Shown piece after piece: positions 1 through 8,009 of a stretch of DNA of 64,000 nt. The stretch is taken from positions 2,356,001 through 2,420,000 of the forward strand of contig NZ_CP174607.1 in the NCBI RefSeq assembly GCF_045999315.1, in the 5' to 3' direction. This DNA is from Peredibacter sp045999315. Lineage in GTDB: Bacteria; Bdellovibrionota; Bacteriovoracia; Bacteriovoracales; Bacteriovoracaceae. Each line of letters starts with the position of its first letter. Positions within the stretch are counted from its first letter, which is position 1. Under the pieces are notes generated by a model. The model saw only the letters and a program-made list of their open reading frames with translations, ran no database searches and was not told the DNA's origin. A program made the translations under genes and the position numbers.

Positions 1-440
1 TCAAGGTCTTTGATTAAAGTCACGGAATCACCGTCCGCAAGACGAGTACCATTGCTATCTAGAGTTGGAGCTGAAGAATCCACTTCCTCTTCTTCCGGAA
101 GACCAGATTTGGCGAATTCAACCACGGCCTCATCAAGATAAAGTTGTTCAAGAAGATCGCGGGCCCAAGCTTCTTCTTTAAGAAGTGTAAGCATTCTCCA
201 GGCCATAACTTGGACCGCCTGGTGTTCGCTCCACATACTATCATTCAGACAACGCCAGTGATTTGCATCAAGGTTTGTTGGATTTTCAATTTGAGTTTTA
301 CAAGTTTCGCAAACAATCAGAGCTGTATTTTCATCGGCCTTGGTCGTAGGTGGAATCTCATAAAGAGAAACGTTATTTGAGCTTCCGCAAAGCTCACAAT
401 TTGAATGGGCACGACTCATTAGAGAAGATAAAAGACTCAT
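1..440 (-). CDS. PhnA/YjdM-type zinc-ribbon protein (partial, C terminus outside window)
   Basis: Reading from an ATG at 440 to the window edge without a stop gives 146 residues. The N terminus has a zinc ribbon (CELCG near residue 15, CETCK about 30 residues later), then HWRCLNDSMWSE and a helical stretch. At the window edge DSNGTRLADGDSVTLIKDL matches the conserved C-terminal core of PhnA/YjdM. This is the longer (roughly 190 aa) form of the family. A Shine-Dalgarno-like GGAG lies 6 bases before the ATG. Despite the historical link to alkylphosphonate use, the family's biochemical role is unclear. Family confident, function not. Confidence 0.85.
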   Translation of the reverse strand, partial: MSLLSSLMSRAHSNCELCGSSNNVSLYEIPPTTKADENTALIVCETCKTQIENPTNLDANHWRCLNDSMWSEHQAVQVMAWRMLTLLKEEAWARDLLEQLYLDEAVVEFAKSGLPEEEEVDSSAPTLDSNGTRLADGDSVTLIKDL

Positions 441-491
441 GGTTACTCCGATTGAATAGACCATGAGTTTATCATATTAGATGAAATGAAA

Positions 492-1676
492 CTAGTTTGT
501 TTTCTTCTCTGTGAGATAAACCAGTAGCGCCATCACCGGCATCGCAAAGCCCACCCATGAAGTAAGTTCCCAGCCACCGCGAGCATAGGCCCAAGCACCA
601 AGTGCAGAACCAGCACCTCCACCAATGAAGATGATGGCGATATAAAGACCGTTTAGACGGCTTCTAAATTCGGCAGGTAGAGCAAAAACTTCTCTTTGAC
701 CCAATACGAGATTTGCGGTCACTCCGGCATCTAAAAGAACAGCGGCAAAAACCAGTGACATCAGAGCAATAAATGAACCAGCAGGGAAGAAGTGACTCAC
801 GATAAATGAAAGCGAACAAGAAATCATCGCCACGTAAGTTGCACCCTTGGTCCAACCTTTATCCGCGGCTTTTCCGGCGAAAGGAGCTGAGACAGCACCA
901 GCAACACCAACAAGAGCGAAAAGGGCCACTGACGTTTGTGAAAGTTTAAACTCAGGTCCAAGAAGGAGAAGAGGGCTTGCTGTCCAAAATAAACAGAAAG
1001 CACCAAATAAACAGGCCTGATAAAAAGCACGACGTCTTAGAACAGGAGTCGTCTTAAAAAGTTCAAGCATTGAAGAGAGAAGCTGAGTGTATTTTAAATC
1101 AGGATTGTCTGGTTTCTTCTCCGGAAGAACTTTATAGAGAACGAATCCAGTTAATCCCATAAGGACGGCCGAAAGAACAAAGACCGCGTGCCATGAAAAA
1201 AGATCTGTTAGTACGCTCGCTGTTGGACGCGCGAGCATGATCCCGACCATGAGACCACTCATGAGACTTCCGATGACCTGACCTCTTTTAGTTTCAGGAA
1301 CCATTGAGGCCGCAAGGGGAACCAGGATTTGTACCGTGGAAGCACCGACACCTGTGGCGAAGGCCGCTAGAAAATAAGGGCCAACACTGGTAGCGAAGGC
1401 GAGTCCAAGTAAACTCACGATTCCTACACCGATCATAATGAGAGCAAGTTTTCTGCTCTCATAAATATCACCAAGAGGAACGATCAGAAGAACTCCGATT
1501 CCGTAACCTGCTTGAGTAAGAGTCACCACGAGACCTGCAAGTTCAGGAGCAAGGCCCAGGGCCTTACTGATCATCGAAATAAGAGGTTGGGCGTAGTAGT
1601 TATTAGCAACAATGATCCCCACCGCTGTGGCAAGTACCAAAACCATGCTTTTAGAGAGAGATGTAGAAGAATTCAT
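492..1676 (-). CDS. MFS efflux transporter (DHA1-like)
   Basis: 394 aa inner-membrane protein with about 12 hydrophobic segments. The first helix carries NNYYAQPL, common in the MFS branch that includes several uncharacterised drug/sugar exporters. The loop between helices 2 and 3 has GDIYESRKL, a form of the MFS motif A. It probably exports a small compound by proton antiport; the substrate is unknown. It is divergent from an ArsR-type gene starting at 1770, with a perfect dyad between them, so it is likely the regulator's target. AGG lies about 8 bases before the ATG. Confidence 0.85.
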   Translation of the reverse strand: MNSSTSLSKSMVLVLATAVGIIVANNYYAQPLISMISKALGLAPELAGLVVTLTQAGYGIGVLLIVPLGDIYESRKLALIMIGVGIVSLLGLAFATSVGPYFLAAFATGVGASTVQILVPLAASMVPETKRGQVIGSLMSGLMVGIMLARPTASVLTDLFSWHAVFVLSAVLMGLTGFVLYKVLPEKKPDNPDLKYTQLLSSMLELFKTTPVLRRRAFYQACLFGAFCLFWTASPLLLLGPEFKLSQTSVALFALVGVAGAVSAPFAGKAADKGWTKGATYVAMISCSLSFIVSHFFPAGSFIALMSLVFAAVLLDAGVTANLVLGQREVFALPAEFRSRLNGLYIAIIFIGGGAGSALGAWAYARGGWELTSWVGFAMPVMALLVYLTEKKTN

Positions 1677-1748
1677 AAAAGGACCTGAAGGGGAAAGTTA
1701 GATAAACTTCGAACAATGTAAATCTTTAGTTGCAAGGAATCAAGAAGA

Positions 1749-1770
1749 TTGTTAGATATTTATCTAACAA
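1749..1770. promoter_or_regulatory. Perfect 10-bp inverted repeat, probable ArsR operator
   Basis: TTGTTAGATA, two bases, TATCTAACAA. It sits in the divergent MFS/regulator intergenic region and its last base is the A of the regulator's ATG. A related half-site, GTTAGATA, lies at 1697-1704 nearer the MFS start. This is the position expected for an autoregulatory ArsR site. Confidence 0.7.
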
Positions 1771-2054
1771 TGACGAAGAAAATAGAAGCTGTTTCCATTG
1801 ATCAAGTTTTGAAGGCCCTGGGTGATCCAGTTAGGCTTTCTGTGATTAAACAACTATTAGACGCAGGCGAAGAAATGGCCTGTGGGACATTTGAGCATAA
1901 TCTCACGAAGGCCACATTCTCTCATCATATTAAAATTCTTTTAGATGCAGGTGTCATCAAACGTCGTGAAGATGGCACCCGCAAATTTTTATCTATTAAT
2001 GAGACCTTGAATAAACTTTATCCAGGTCTTCTCGATCTTATTCAGGACTCTTAA
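1770..2054 (+). CDS. ArsR-family winged-helix transcriptional regulator
   Basis: 94 aa from ATG at 1770; an in-frame TTG at 1749 lies inside the dyad and is rejected as start. The fold is typical of ArsR: KALGDPVRLSVIKQLL for helix 1-2, recognition helix around TKATFSHHIKILLDAGVI, wing RREDGTRKF. One cysteine (MACGTF) falls just before the recognition helix. It probably represses itself and the divergent MFS gene, releasing on an unknown ligand. No Shine-Dalgarno is visible because the dyad occupies its place, so a leaderless transcript is possible. The stop codon interlocks with that of the convergent hydrolase. Confidence 0.85.
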   Translation: MTKKIEAVSIDQVLKALGDPVRLSVIKQLLDAGEEMACGTFEHNLTKATFSHHIKILLDAGVIKRREDGTRKFLSINETLNKLYPGLLDLIQDS

Positions 2055-2683
2055 TTATATACTTGTGCCTCACCACTCGTTGAGCGAACAAGAAGTTGTT
2101 TTTCATCCTTAAAATGTTGAACGATCAGTGGTCTCATCACAGAGGCACGTTGATCTTTCCAATCTCGAAAGAACTCTGTTATGAGAGCGAGAGATGTATT
2201 GGGGATGGCCCCTGCCTGAACCATTCGCTCAATCGCCGTATTGTGAGATACATGGCTTAATCCACCAACTGCATCCACCGGAATCATGATTTGATAATCG
2301 TCATTAAGAGCATCAACAACTGGAAAAGCGAGACAAATCTCGGTCCAGAGAGCGCAGAAGATCAAATGTTTTTTACCTGTCGCTTTAACGGCCGCTCTAA
2401 AATTCTCATCTTCCCAGGCATTCATACTCGAGCGATCAATCTCTGTGAGTTTAGGAACTAAGTCTCGAATAGATTTTCGTGTGGCCTGGTTCACTCCCAT
2501 TTGCACACCAACAGTACTTAAGATGGTTGGGATGTTAAGGGCCGATGCTCCTTTTAACAAAAGCTTCACATTAAGATCGACTTCATTGGGATCACTGGAA
2601 CGAATTTTTGCAAACATCTCTTCCTGATAATCAATCAGGATCAAGGCGACCTGAGAAGAGTCCCATAAGCTGGTCTTTTTCAT
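2051..2683 (-). CDS. Isochorismatase-family cysteine hydrolase
   Basis: 210 aa, cytosolic, no signal peptide. The catalytic Asp lies in ALILIDYQEEM near residue 18, and the nucleophile Cys in CALWTEICLAF, the family's cis-peptide TE(V)C motif. Members hydrolyse amide or vinyl-ether bonds (nicotinamide, isochorismate, N-carbamoyl compounds); the substrate here cannot be told. AAGGAG precedes the ATG. It begins 22 bases after the YceI gene on the same strand, so the two probably share a transcript. Confidence 0.85.
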   Translation of the reverse strand: MKKTSLWDSSQVALILIDYQEEMFAKIRSSDPNEVDLNVKLLLKGASALNIPTILSTVGVQMGVNQATRKSIRDLVPKLTEIDRSSMNAWEDENFRAAVKATGKKHLIFCALWTEICLAFPVVDALNDDYQIMIPVDAVGGLSHVSHNTAIERMVQAGAIPNTSLALITEFFRDWKDQRASVMRPLIVQHFKDEKQLLVRSTSGEAQVYN

Positions 2684-2705
2684 ATCAACTCCTTAGAGAT
2701 ATTTT

Positions 2706-3281
2706 TTACTTTTCTTCGAATGCCTCGATATCAATCAGAATATCCACATCATTCCCAACTAAAAGACCGCCACCATCCGCCGGCGCATTGAAGGTCATAC
2801 CAAAGTCTTGTCGATTGATTTTTCCTTTGGCCGTAAAACCCACTTTGTTTTTTCCATCCTTGTCCTTCTTCATTCCATTATAGGTAAGGTCAAAGGTCAC
2901 TGGTTTAGTGACTCCTAGAAGAGTAAGGTCTCCCGTCCACTTGTAATCGTTTTTTTTCTTTCGAGTGATTTTACTGTTTGTAATGGTCATTTCAGGAAAC
3001 TTCTCAACATTAAAGAAGTCTTTTGTGCGAAGATGATCATCTCTTTTTTGAACACCAGTATCTATACTGTTGGTTTTAACCACGAAGCTTGTGTCCTTTA
3101 ATGTGCCTGCCTTCGGATCAAAATCAAAGGTTCCAATGTAATCATTAAATTGCCCATTCACGTGATTGATCATCATGTGGGAGATTCGAAACCCTATGCG
3201 AGAGTGCTCAGGATCTGTTCTATAGCGAGCAGCAAAGAGTAATGTAGGGAGAAGGCAGAGTAAAAAAAGAATAATCTTCAT
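2706..3281 (-). CDS. Exported YceI-family lipid-binding protein
   Basis: 191 aa with an N-terminal signal peptide (MKIILFLLCLLPTLLFA). The mature part follows the YceI pattern: DPEHSRIGFRISHMMINHV at the start, DTGVQKRDDHLRTKDFF in the middle, RQDFGMTF near the end. YceI proteins are periplasmic lipocalin-like barrels that bind isoprenoid or fatty amide ligands. AAAGGAG precedes the ATG. First gene of a probable two-gene unit with the isochorismatase-like gene. A second YceI without a signal peptide is at 28007-28543. Confidence 0.88.
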   Translation of the reverse strand: MKIILFLLCLLPTLLFAARYRTDPEHSRIGFRISHMMINHVNGQFNDYIGTFDFDPKAGTLKDTSFVVKTNSIDTGVQKRDDHLRTKDFFNVEKFPEMTITNSKITRKKKNDYKWTGDLTLLGVTKPVTFDLTYNGMKKDKDGKNKVGFTAKGKINRQDFGMTFNAPADGGGLLVGNDVDILIDIEAFEEK

Positions 3282-3382
3282 CTTGACTCCTTTTTCTTGA
3301 TTTTGATTGGATATCTAAAAATATTCAAGTCGCGGAACAAGGAATTGGAGGCATGATGCGTCTTAATTCTCGGTGTCTATTC

Positions 3383-4204
3383 CTAAAATGTGGCCGTATC
3401 AGGATCCGGGCCAATGCGACCATTGACCTGATCCAGTTTTTCAATCGCTTTAAGATCAGCATCGTCCAACTTGAAATCAAAAACATGAAAGTTTTCTGCA
3501 ATTCGAGAAGGAGTGACGGACTTAGGAATAACGATGAGTCCGTTGTCTAAGTGCCAGCGAAGAATGACTTGTGCCGGAGTCTTTTTGTGTTTGGCCGCAA
3601 TTTGACCAATCACTGGATCTTGAATGACTTGGCCTCGACCCAGTGGGCTCCATGATTCGGTCTTGATCTTGTGTTTAGCGTGATAGGCACGAAGCTCTTT
3701 TTGTTGAAAATGCGGATGAAGTTCAATTTGATTGAGAACCGGAACAACACCCGTGGCATCAATGATTCTATCCAGACAAGTTGGTGTGAAGTTAGAGACT
3801 CCTATGTTTGTGACTCGCTTCTCTTTTTGGAGTTGAATCAACGCTTTCCAGGTGTCCACGTAAAGATTTTTCTTCGGTGCCGGCCAATGAATAAGAAGAA
3901 GATCCAGTCTCTCAAGACCAAGCTTTTTCATGCTCTCATCAAAGGAGCGTAGAGCAGAATCGTAACCATGCTGCTCGTTCCAAACTTTAGTCGTGATAAA
4001 AAGTTCATCTCTTGTAATATGGCTTCTTTTGATGGCCTCGCCCAGGCCAGATTCATTTTGATAAATTTGAGCACTATCAATAGAGCGGTACCCGACTTTA
4101 AAGGCCTCGCTTACTGCTTTGACTGCTTCATCATCTGGGACCTGCCAAAGACCGAAACCAAGTTGGGGCATTGTATTGTTATTATGAAATGTGATTGTCT
4201 GCAT
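3383..4204 (-). CDS. Aldo/keto reductase (2,5-diketogluconate reductase-like)
   Basis: 273 aa, NADPH-dependent carbonyl reductase. The tetrad is readable: Asp and Tyr in SIDSAQIYQNE, Lys in FITTKVWNEQHG, His in LLLIHWPAPK. The C-terminal cofactor region has VIPKSVTPSRIAEN. Start chosen at MQTITFHN because AAAGGT lies just upstream and family members begin close to their first strand (TMPQLGFG). A longer reading would run into the divergent TMEM175 gene. Typical members reduce keto-sugars or methylglyoxal; the substrate here is unknown. Confidence 0.88.
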   Translation of the reverse strand: MQTITFHNNNTMPQLGFGLWQVPDDEAVKAVSEAFKVGYRSIDSAQIYQNESGLGEAIKRSHITRDELFITTKVWNEQHGYDSALRSFDESMKKLGLERLDLLLIHWPAPKKNLYVDTWKALIQLQKEKRVTNIGVSNFTPTCLDRIIDATGVVPVLNQIELHPHFQQKELRAYHAKHKIKTESWSPLGRGQVIQDPVIGQIAAKHKKTPAQVILRWHLDNGLIVIPKSVTPSRIAENFHVFDFKLDDADLKAIEKLDQVNGRIGPDPDTATF

Positions 4205-4270
4205 AGTGAACCTTTTGTTTGTGGCCATTATACTGATGAGTGTCTCTATCTGTCTTGATAGGAATGCATC

Positions 4271-4909
4271 ATGAAAAATGATACTTTTGTCGTTAACTCC
4301 ACTGCACGTATTGAGGCCTTTAGTGATGGAGTATTTGCCATTGCTATTACACTTCTCATCCTGGAGTTGAAGGTTCCAGTTATCAGCGTCTTTCAAGACA
4401 AAAGAGATCTGATGATCGCCCTAAAAAATTTGTGGCCCTCATATTTTGCTTACGTTTTTAGTTTTCTTATTATTGGGATTTATTGGTTGAATCATCATTA
4501 CATCTTTCAACTTTTTAAACGCGTGAATCACATGTTTGGTATTTTGAATCTGGTCTTTCTCATGACCATTTCCTTTCTTCCTTTTCCTACCGCAGTCTTT
4601 GCGAAGTATTTAAACGACGATGTACATCGTTATTCAGCGGTGACTTTTTATACGATTGGTCTCCTGCTTCCTGCGATTGCCTGGACCACAACATGGATTT
4701 ATGGAAGTCGGGACTATCGTTTGATTGATCATAAGTTGAGTCCTGACTTTGTGAGGAAGCTTACTTCTTTGTATTCCTGGTCCACGGTGGTTTATGTTTT
4801 GGCCTTGATCCTCTCTCTTGTGAATGAATGGCTGGGACTCGCCACCTGCGTGCTTTTGACTCTAAAATTCCTTCTCCCACCTGTCCGACCGGTTTATAGA
4901 AAAGGCTAA
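4271..4909 (+). CDS. TMEM175-family potassium channel
   Basis: 212 aa, inner membrane, about six hydrophobic helices. Helix 1 carries the diagnostic FSDGVFAIAITLLILEL, the FSD motif of bacterial TMEM175 (DUF1211) proteins, which assemble as tetrameric K+-permeable channels. ATAGGA precedes the ATG. It is divergent from the aldo/keto reductase with a 66-base gap. No other transport gene is adjacent. Confidence 0.88.
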   Translation: MKNDTFVVNSTARIEAFSDGVFAIAITLLILELKVPVISVFQDKRDLMIALKNLWPSYFAYVFSFLIIGIYWLNHHYIFQLFKRVNHMFGILNLVFLMTISFLPFPTAVFAKYLNDDVHRYSAVTFYTIGLLLPAIAWTTTWIYGSRDYRLIDHKLSPDFVRKLTSLYSWSTVVYVLALILSLVNEWLGLATCVLLTLKFLLPPVRPVYRKG

Positions 4910-5005
4910 GTGCCTTAAAATTAAGGCCGAATATTGCAGATGTAAGGTTTATAAAGTATTCAAACCGTCTATTCACAGGGATCATTTTCATAGGAGAATC
5001 ACCCC

Positions 5006-5857
5006 ATGAAGAGAACCGTTTTTTCAGCACTGGCACTGGTGCTGTTTTTTAATATTGATGTAAGGGCCCAGCAAGAGCTGGTCTCTGACTACTTTAAAAG
5101 AGTTCCACTAGAAGAGGCCCACGTTGTTACCGGGGAAAGTGCGAAATCTGAATTCAATCCGACTTCTATCAAGGTCATGGTTTGGAACATCAAAAAAACT
5201 CAAGAGCTTCCGTGGCAAACTGAGTTCTTATCATTTGGTCGAGGCCGTGAGCTTTTCCTTCTTCAGGAAGTTTATCCTAACGAACTCTTCATCAACACTC
5301 TGGCGGTTCTTTCTAAGTTTCGCTGGGACATGGGAATTAGTTTTCGCTACCGTTTGATGAATGATCTTCCAACTGGGACCATGATTGGTTCGAAAGTCAC
5401 TCCTTTGGAAGTGATAGTGAAACATTCTCCTGATCTAGAACCAATGACAGAGACACCTAAGGCCATGACGCTGGCCCGATTCGCAGTCTCCAATCGTAAA
5501 GATGATCTGCTAGTCATTAACGTTCACGGAATCAACTTTACGGAGTTTGGTGCTTTCCAGAGACAGATGGATCAGATTAAAGAAGAAGTTGAAAGTCATA
5601 CAGGTCCAGTTCTCGTGGCCGGAGATTTTAATACTCGCACGAAGGAACGCACTGATTATATGATGAATATGATGAAGGCACTTAAACTTGAAGAAGTCAT
5701 GTTTAAGAATGCCAATCAAAGAATGGTGGCGGTCTTTACGCCTTATTACCTGGATTTTGCTTTTGTTCGTGGACTTAAGGTCACGAATGCTGAAGTTCTA
5801 GGTCGGGCGAAGGGAAGTGATCACAAACCCATGACCCTTGATCTTTCTCTTAAGTAA
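5006..5857 (+). CDS. Exported endonuclease/exonuclease/phosphatase (EEP) family protein, copy 1
   Basis: 283 aa with signal peptide (MKRTVFSALALVLFFNIDVRA). EEP motifs run in order: VMVWNIKK (Asn), LLQEVYPNE (Glu, metal), INVHGINF, GDFNTRT (Asp/Asn), GSDHKPM (Asp/His). These Mg-dependent phosphodiesterases act on nucleic acids or phospholipids; export favours extracellular or envelope substrates. Clearly paralogous to the gene at 13413-14261 (roughly two thirds identical by eye). The loop before the last motif reads LDFAFVRG here and LDHGFVRG in the other copy, so the copies differ at a position near the active site. Confidence 0.85.
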   Translation: MKRTVFSALALVLFFNIDVRAQQELVSDYFKRVPLEEAHVVTGESAKSEFNPTSIKVMVWNIKKTQELPWQTEFLSFGRGRELFLLQEVYPNELFINTLAVLSKFRWDMGISFRYRLMNDLPTGTMIGSKVTPLEVIVKHSPDLEPMTETPKAMTLARFAVSNRKDDLLVINVHGINFTEFGAFQRQMDQIKEEVESHTGPVLVAGDFNTRTKERTDYMMNMMKALKLEEVMFKNANQRMVAVFTPYYLDFAFVRGLKVTNAEVLGRAKGSDHKPMTLDLSLK

Positions 5858-5865
5858 CTGCCCTA

Positions 5866-6750
5866 CTACAATGGTGTTAGTACATTCTTAAGCAGTACTT
5901 CATTATAGAAGTACACAAAAACATCCAAGTGATCTTTGAGACGCTTCGGATCCTTGGTCGTACACCAAGTTTTTCGAATAAGTCGGTTCACGTTCGCACG
6001 AAGAAGTGCACAAGTGTGGTTCACGATGAAAAGCGGATCAAACTTTACTTTTTTAAGCTCTCCCTGTCCGGCAACACAACCGCGCTCACTTTTAAAAGTC
6101 ATATGCTTCGCTTTTGGTAAGTAAGCCGAAATAAATCCTGGATACCTTTGATGCTCGTCACTTTTAACTAAGACTTCCGATGACACGATCGGAGTGATGG
6201 TCTGAAACAATCTCGTGAGTCCTTCAAAGTGCTCATCCTTTCTCTCCCCATATTTTTTGATGGCAAGTTTTGAGAGATGTCCAAATGAGGGAATCTGCGA
6301 GACCTCTACCGCTAAAATTCTCCGTCGATTTTCATCCACACAAATCGAAACACTCAAAGGTTTGAGCTTCGAGTTCTCTTTCGTAATAAGATCATCAATT
6401 TGAATGTTATGGATTCTGCCCTTGAACTTAATAAGAGAGTTTTGATTGAGTCGCCGACATTTTTTCCCCAAAAAATTCAGTTTGCGCTCGACCGTTGTTC
6501 GATGCACACCCAGGAGAAGCGCCGACCTTCTTAACGAGTTCCCTGAAGCAAGAAGTTTTAAAAGCGGAAAGTTCACACGTCTTTTCTTCTGTCGATAAGC
6601 TTCCGAAAAAGTGGCATTAGAAAAACGGGTCCCACAATTTTTACATCGAAATCGCTGGATCACTTTTGAATCGTCTTTACGGCGAAAATGACCGTCTCGG
6701 ATCACAAAATGTGGAAATGCGCAGGATGGATTTGGACATGTTTTATTCAT
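5866..6750 (-). CDS. IS1-like DDE transposase (zinc ribbon, HTH, RNase H-like), no recognisable element ends
   Basis: 294 aa from ATG at 6750. The N-terminal zinc ribbon has CPNPSC and CKNCG, then a helix-turn-helix (ASGNSLRRSALLLGVHRTTV), then a DDE-type core with IQIDDL, VKSDEHQRYP and GQGELKK, ending NHTCALLRANVNRL. This layout resembles a widespread IS1-related single-frame transposase group. It begins 8 bases after the EEP copy 1 stop. I found no matching terminal inverted repeats or target duplication, so it may be a decayed or domesticated element. The reading frame is intact. Confidence 0.75.
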   Translation of the reverse strand: MNKTCPNPSCAFPHFVIRDGHFRRKDDSKVIQRFRCKNCGTRFSNATFSEAYRQKKRRVNFPLLKLLASGNSLRRSALLLGVHRTTVERKLNFLGKKCRRLNQNSLIKFKGRIHNIQIDDLITKENSKLKPLSVSICVDENRRRILAVEVSQIPSFGHLSKLAIKKYGERKDEHFEGLTRLFQTITPIVSSEVLVKSDEHQRYPGFISAYLPKAKHMTFKSERGCVAGQGELKKVKFDPLFIVNHTCALLRANVNRLIRKTWCTTKDPKRLKDHLDVFVYFYNEVLLKNVLTPL

Positions 6751-6831
6751 GCCGTTCAAGAAGCAAAATAGATTCCAAGTTTTGATTTAGCTAAGCCGTG
6801 AAAGTTTAAGAGGATGTAACGCGAGACTTGG

Positions 6832-6883
6832 AAAAAATTTACTGGTGTTAAGGGGAAAAGTTATTTGCCCCAACACCAGTAAA
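6832..6883 (-). terminator. Rho-independent terminator of the EEP gene at 6896
   Basis: On the minus strand, a 12-bp outer stem (TTTACTGGTGTT with AACACCAGTAAA) plus a GGGG/CCCC inner stem after a two-base bulge, then six T residues at 6837-6832. It follows the stop of the minus-strand EEP gene. Confidence 0.85.
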
Positions 6884-6895
6884 CGAGAGCAGTTC

Positions 6896-7900
6896 TTAAT
6901 ATTCAAATTCCATTGTCATTGGAAGGTGATCCGCATATCCAGTCGCATTGTCGAAGTCAAAGCGGTTAGGGATCATTTGTCCAGAACCTCTTTCATCACG
7001 TTTCATCATGAAAGGACGATTCATAATCTGAAAGCGATCAAAGCGCGGTCTCATTTTTGAACTTTTGTGAATAAAGATATGATCAAGTGAAGACCAGTGA
7101 CCTTTAAAGAAGTGGGTCCCTGGGTGTAAGTTACGATTAATCTTACGGGCCTCTCTTTCAGCATCAATAAAGTCTACCAGGTGATTAAACGGTGATGGTG
7201 TATCAGTTGGTAGAGTATTAAAGTCTCCGGCCGCCACAATCAGATCAGCGCGACTTTGCTTTGCAAGATCATTGAGCATACGGGCCGATGCTTGTCTGAA
7301 TTCAATCGGATTACTTTGACTCGGCCAATGGTTTCCGAAAATGGCCACAGTCTTTCCTTCAACATTTAAGGCAACTCCGGTGATTCCGCGAGTACCGATT
7401 CTTTGGCCATTCACAACAAGAGGGTAGCGTTGAGCTGTAATGACAGGATATTTCGAAAGAATACCGATATCAATTCCGCGCTCATCTTCGCCTTCAAGGA
7501 GGACCTGGAAGCGATACAGACCATTAAGTCCTCTTGTGGCCAATTGGTTTAAGACGTTTCTGTTTTCAATTTCTTCAATCACAACGACATCAGGTCCCAG
7601 GCCAGAATTATCGTAAGAGCGGATAACTTGAGCGATGTTTTGTAATTTTCTTTGAAGTTTTGCTTCTGTCCAATCGAGATTTAAACACTGATTCACGTTG
7701 AAGGGAGAACCTTGGTTCGCACAGTATTCGTTCATCCCAGGAATTGAGTTTTTTACGTTAAGAGGAAGATAGACATAGTCTTCTTTGTTTTGATCATGGC
7801 GGGTATCAAAAAGATTTTCCACGTTGTACTGCATAAGCTTGAACGTTTTTGCATAAGAGAGTGAGGACATGAGGAAGAGCATTGGTAACAAAAGTTTCAT
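6896..7900 (-). CDS. Exported endonuclease/exonuclease/phosphatase family protein, larger type
   Basis: 334 aa with signal peptide (MKLLLPMLFLMSSLSYA). EEP motifs: MQYNVENLFDTRHD (Asn), VVIEEIENR (Glu), GNHWPSQ, AAGDFNTLP (Asp/Asn), SSLDHIFI, and YADHLPM (Asp/His). The NVENLFDT start and the EIEN motif are typical of the larger secreted EEP nuclease/phosphodiesterase subgroup, so it is not a close paralogue of the copies at 5006 and 13413. Probably hydrolyses nucleic acids or organophosphates outside the inner membrane. A strong terminator follows. Confidence 0.87.
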   Translation of the reverse strand: MKLLLPMLFLMSSLSYAKTFKLMQYNVENLFDTRHDQNKEDYVYLPLNVKNSIPGMNEYCANQGSPFNVNQCLNLDWTEAKLQRKLQNIAQVIRSYDNSGLGPDVVVIEEIENRNVLNQLATRGLNGLYRFQVLLEGEDERGIDIGILSKYPVITAQRYPLVVNGQRIGTRGITGVALNVEGKTVAIFGNHWPSQSNPIEFRQASARMLNDLAKQSRADLIVAAGDFNTLPTDTPSPFNHLVDFIDAEREARKINRNLHPGTHFFKGHWSSLDHIFIHKSSKMRPRFDRFQIMNRPFMMKRDERGSGQMIPNRFDFDNATGYADHLPMTMEFEY

Positions 7901-8009
7901 AAATCCCGCTTCGTATTGGTTCTGGGTAACTCTAATCTAAATTCTTTTTTTTTATCTGGTTCTTCGTTAAACTGTGAAAAAACACCTTGGTTATTAAAGA
8001 TCTTTCATT

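Noticed and set aside
4205..4396. N-terminal extension of the aldo/keto reductase
   Set aside because: Would overlap the divergent TMEM175 gene by more than 120 bases; ATG at 4204 has a ribosome site and fits the family.
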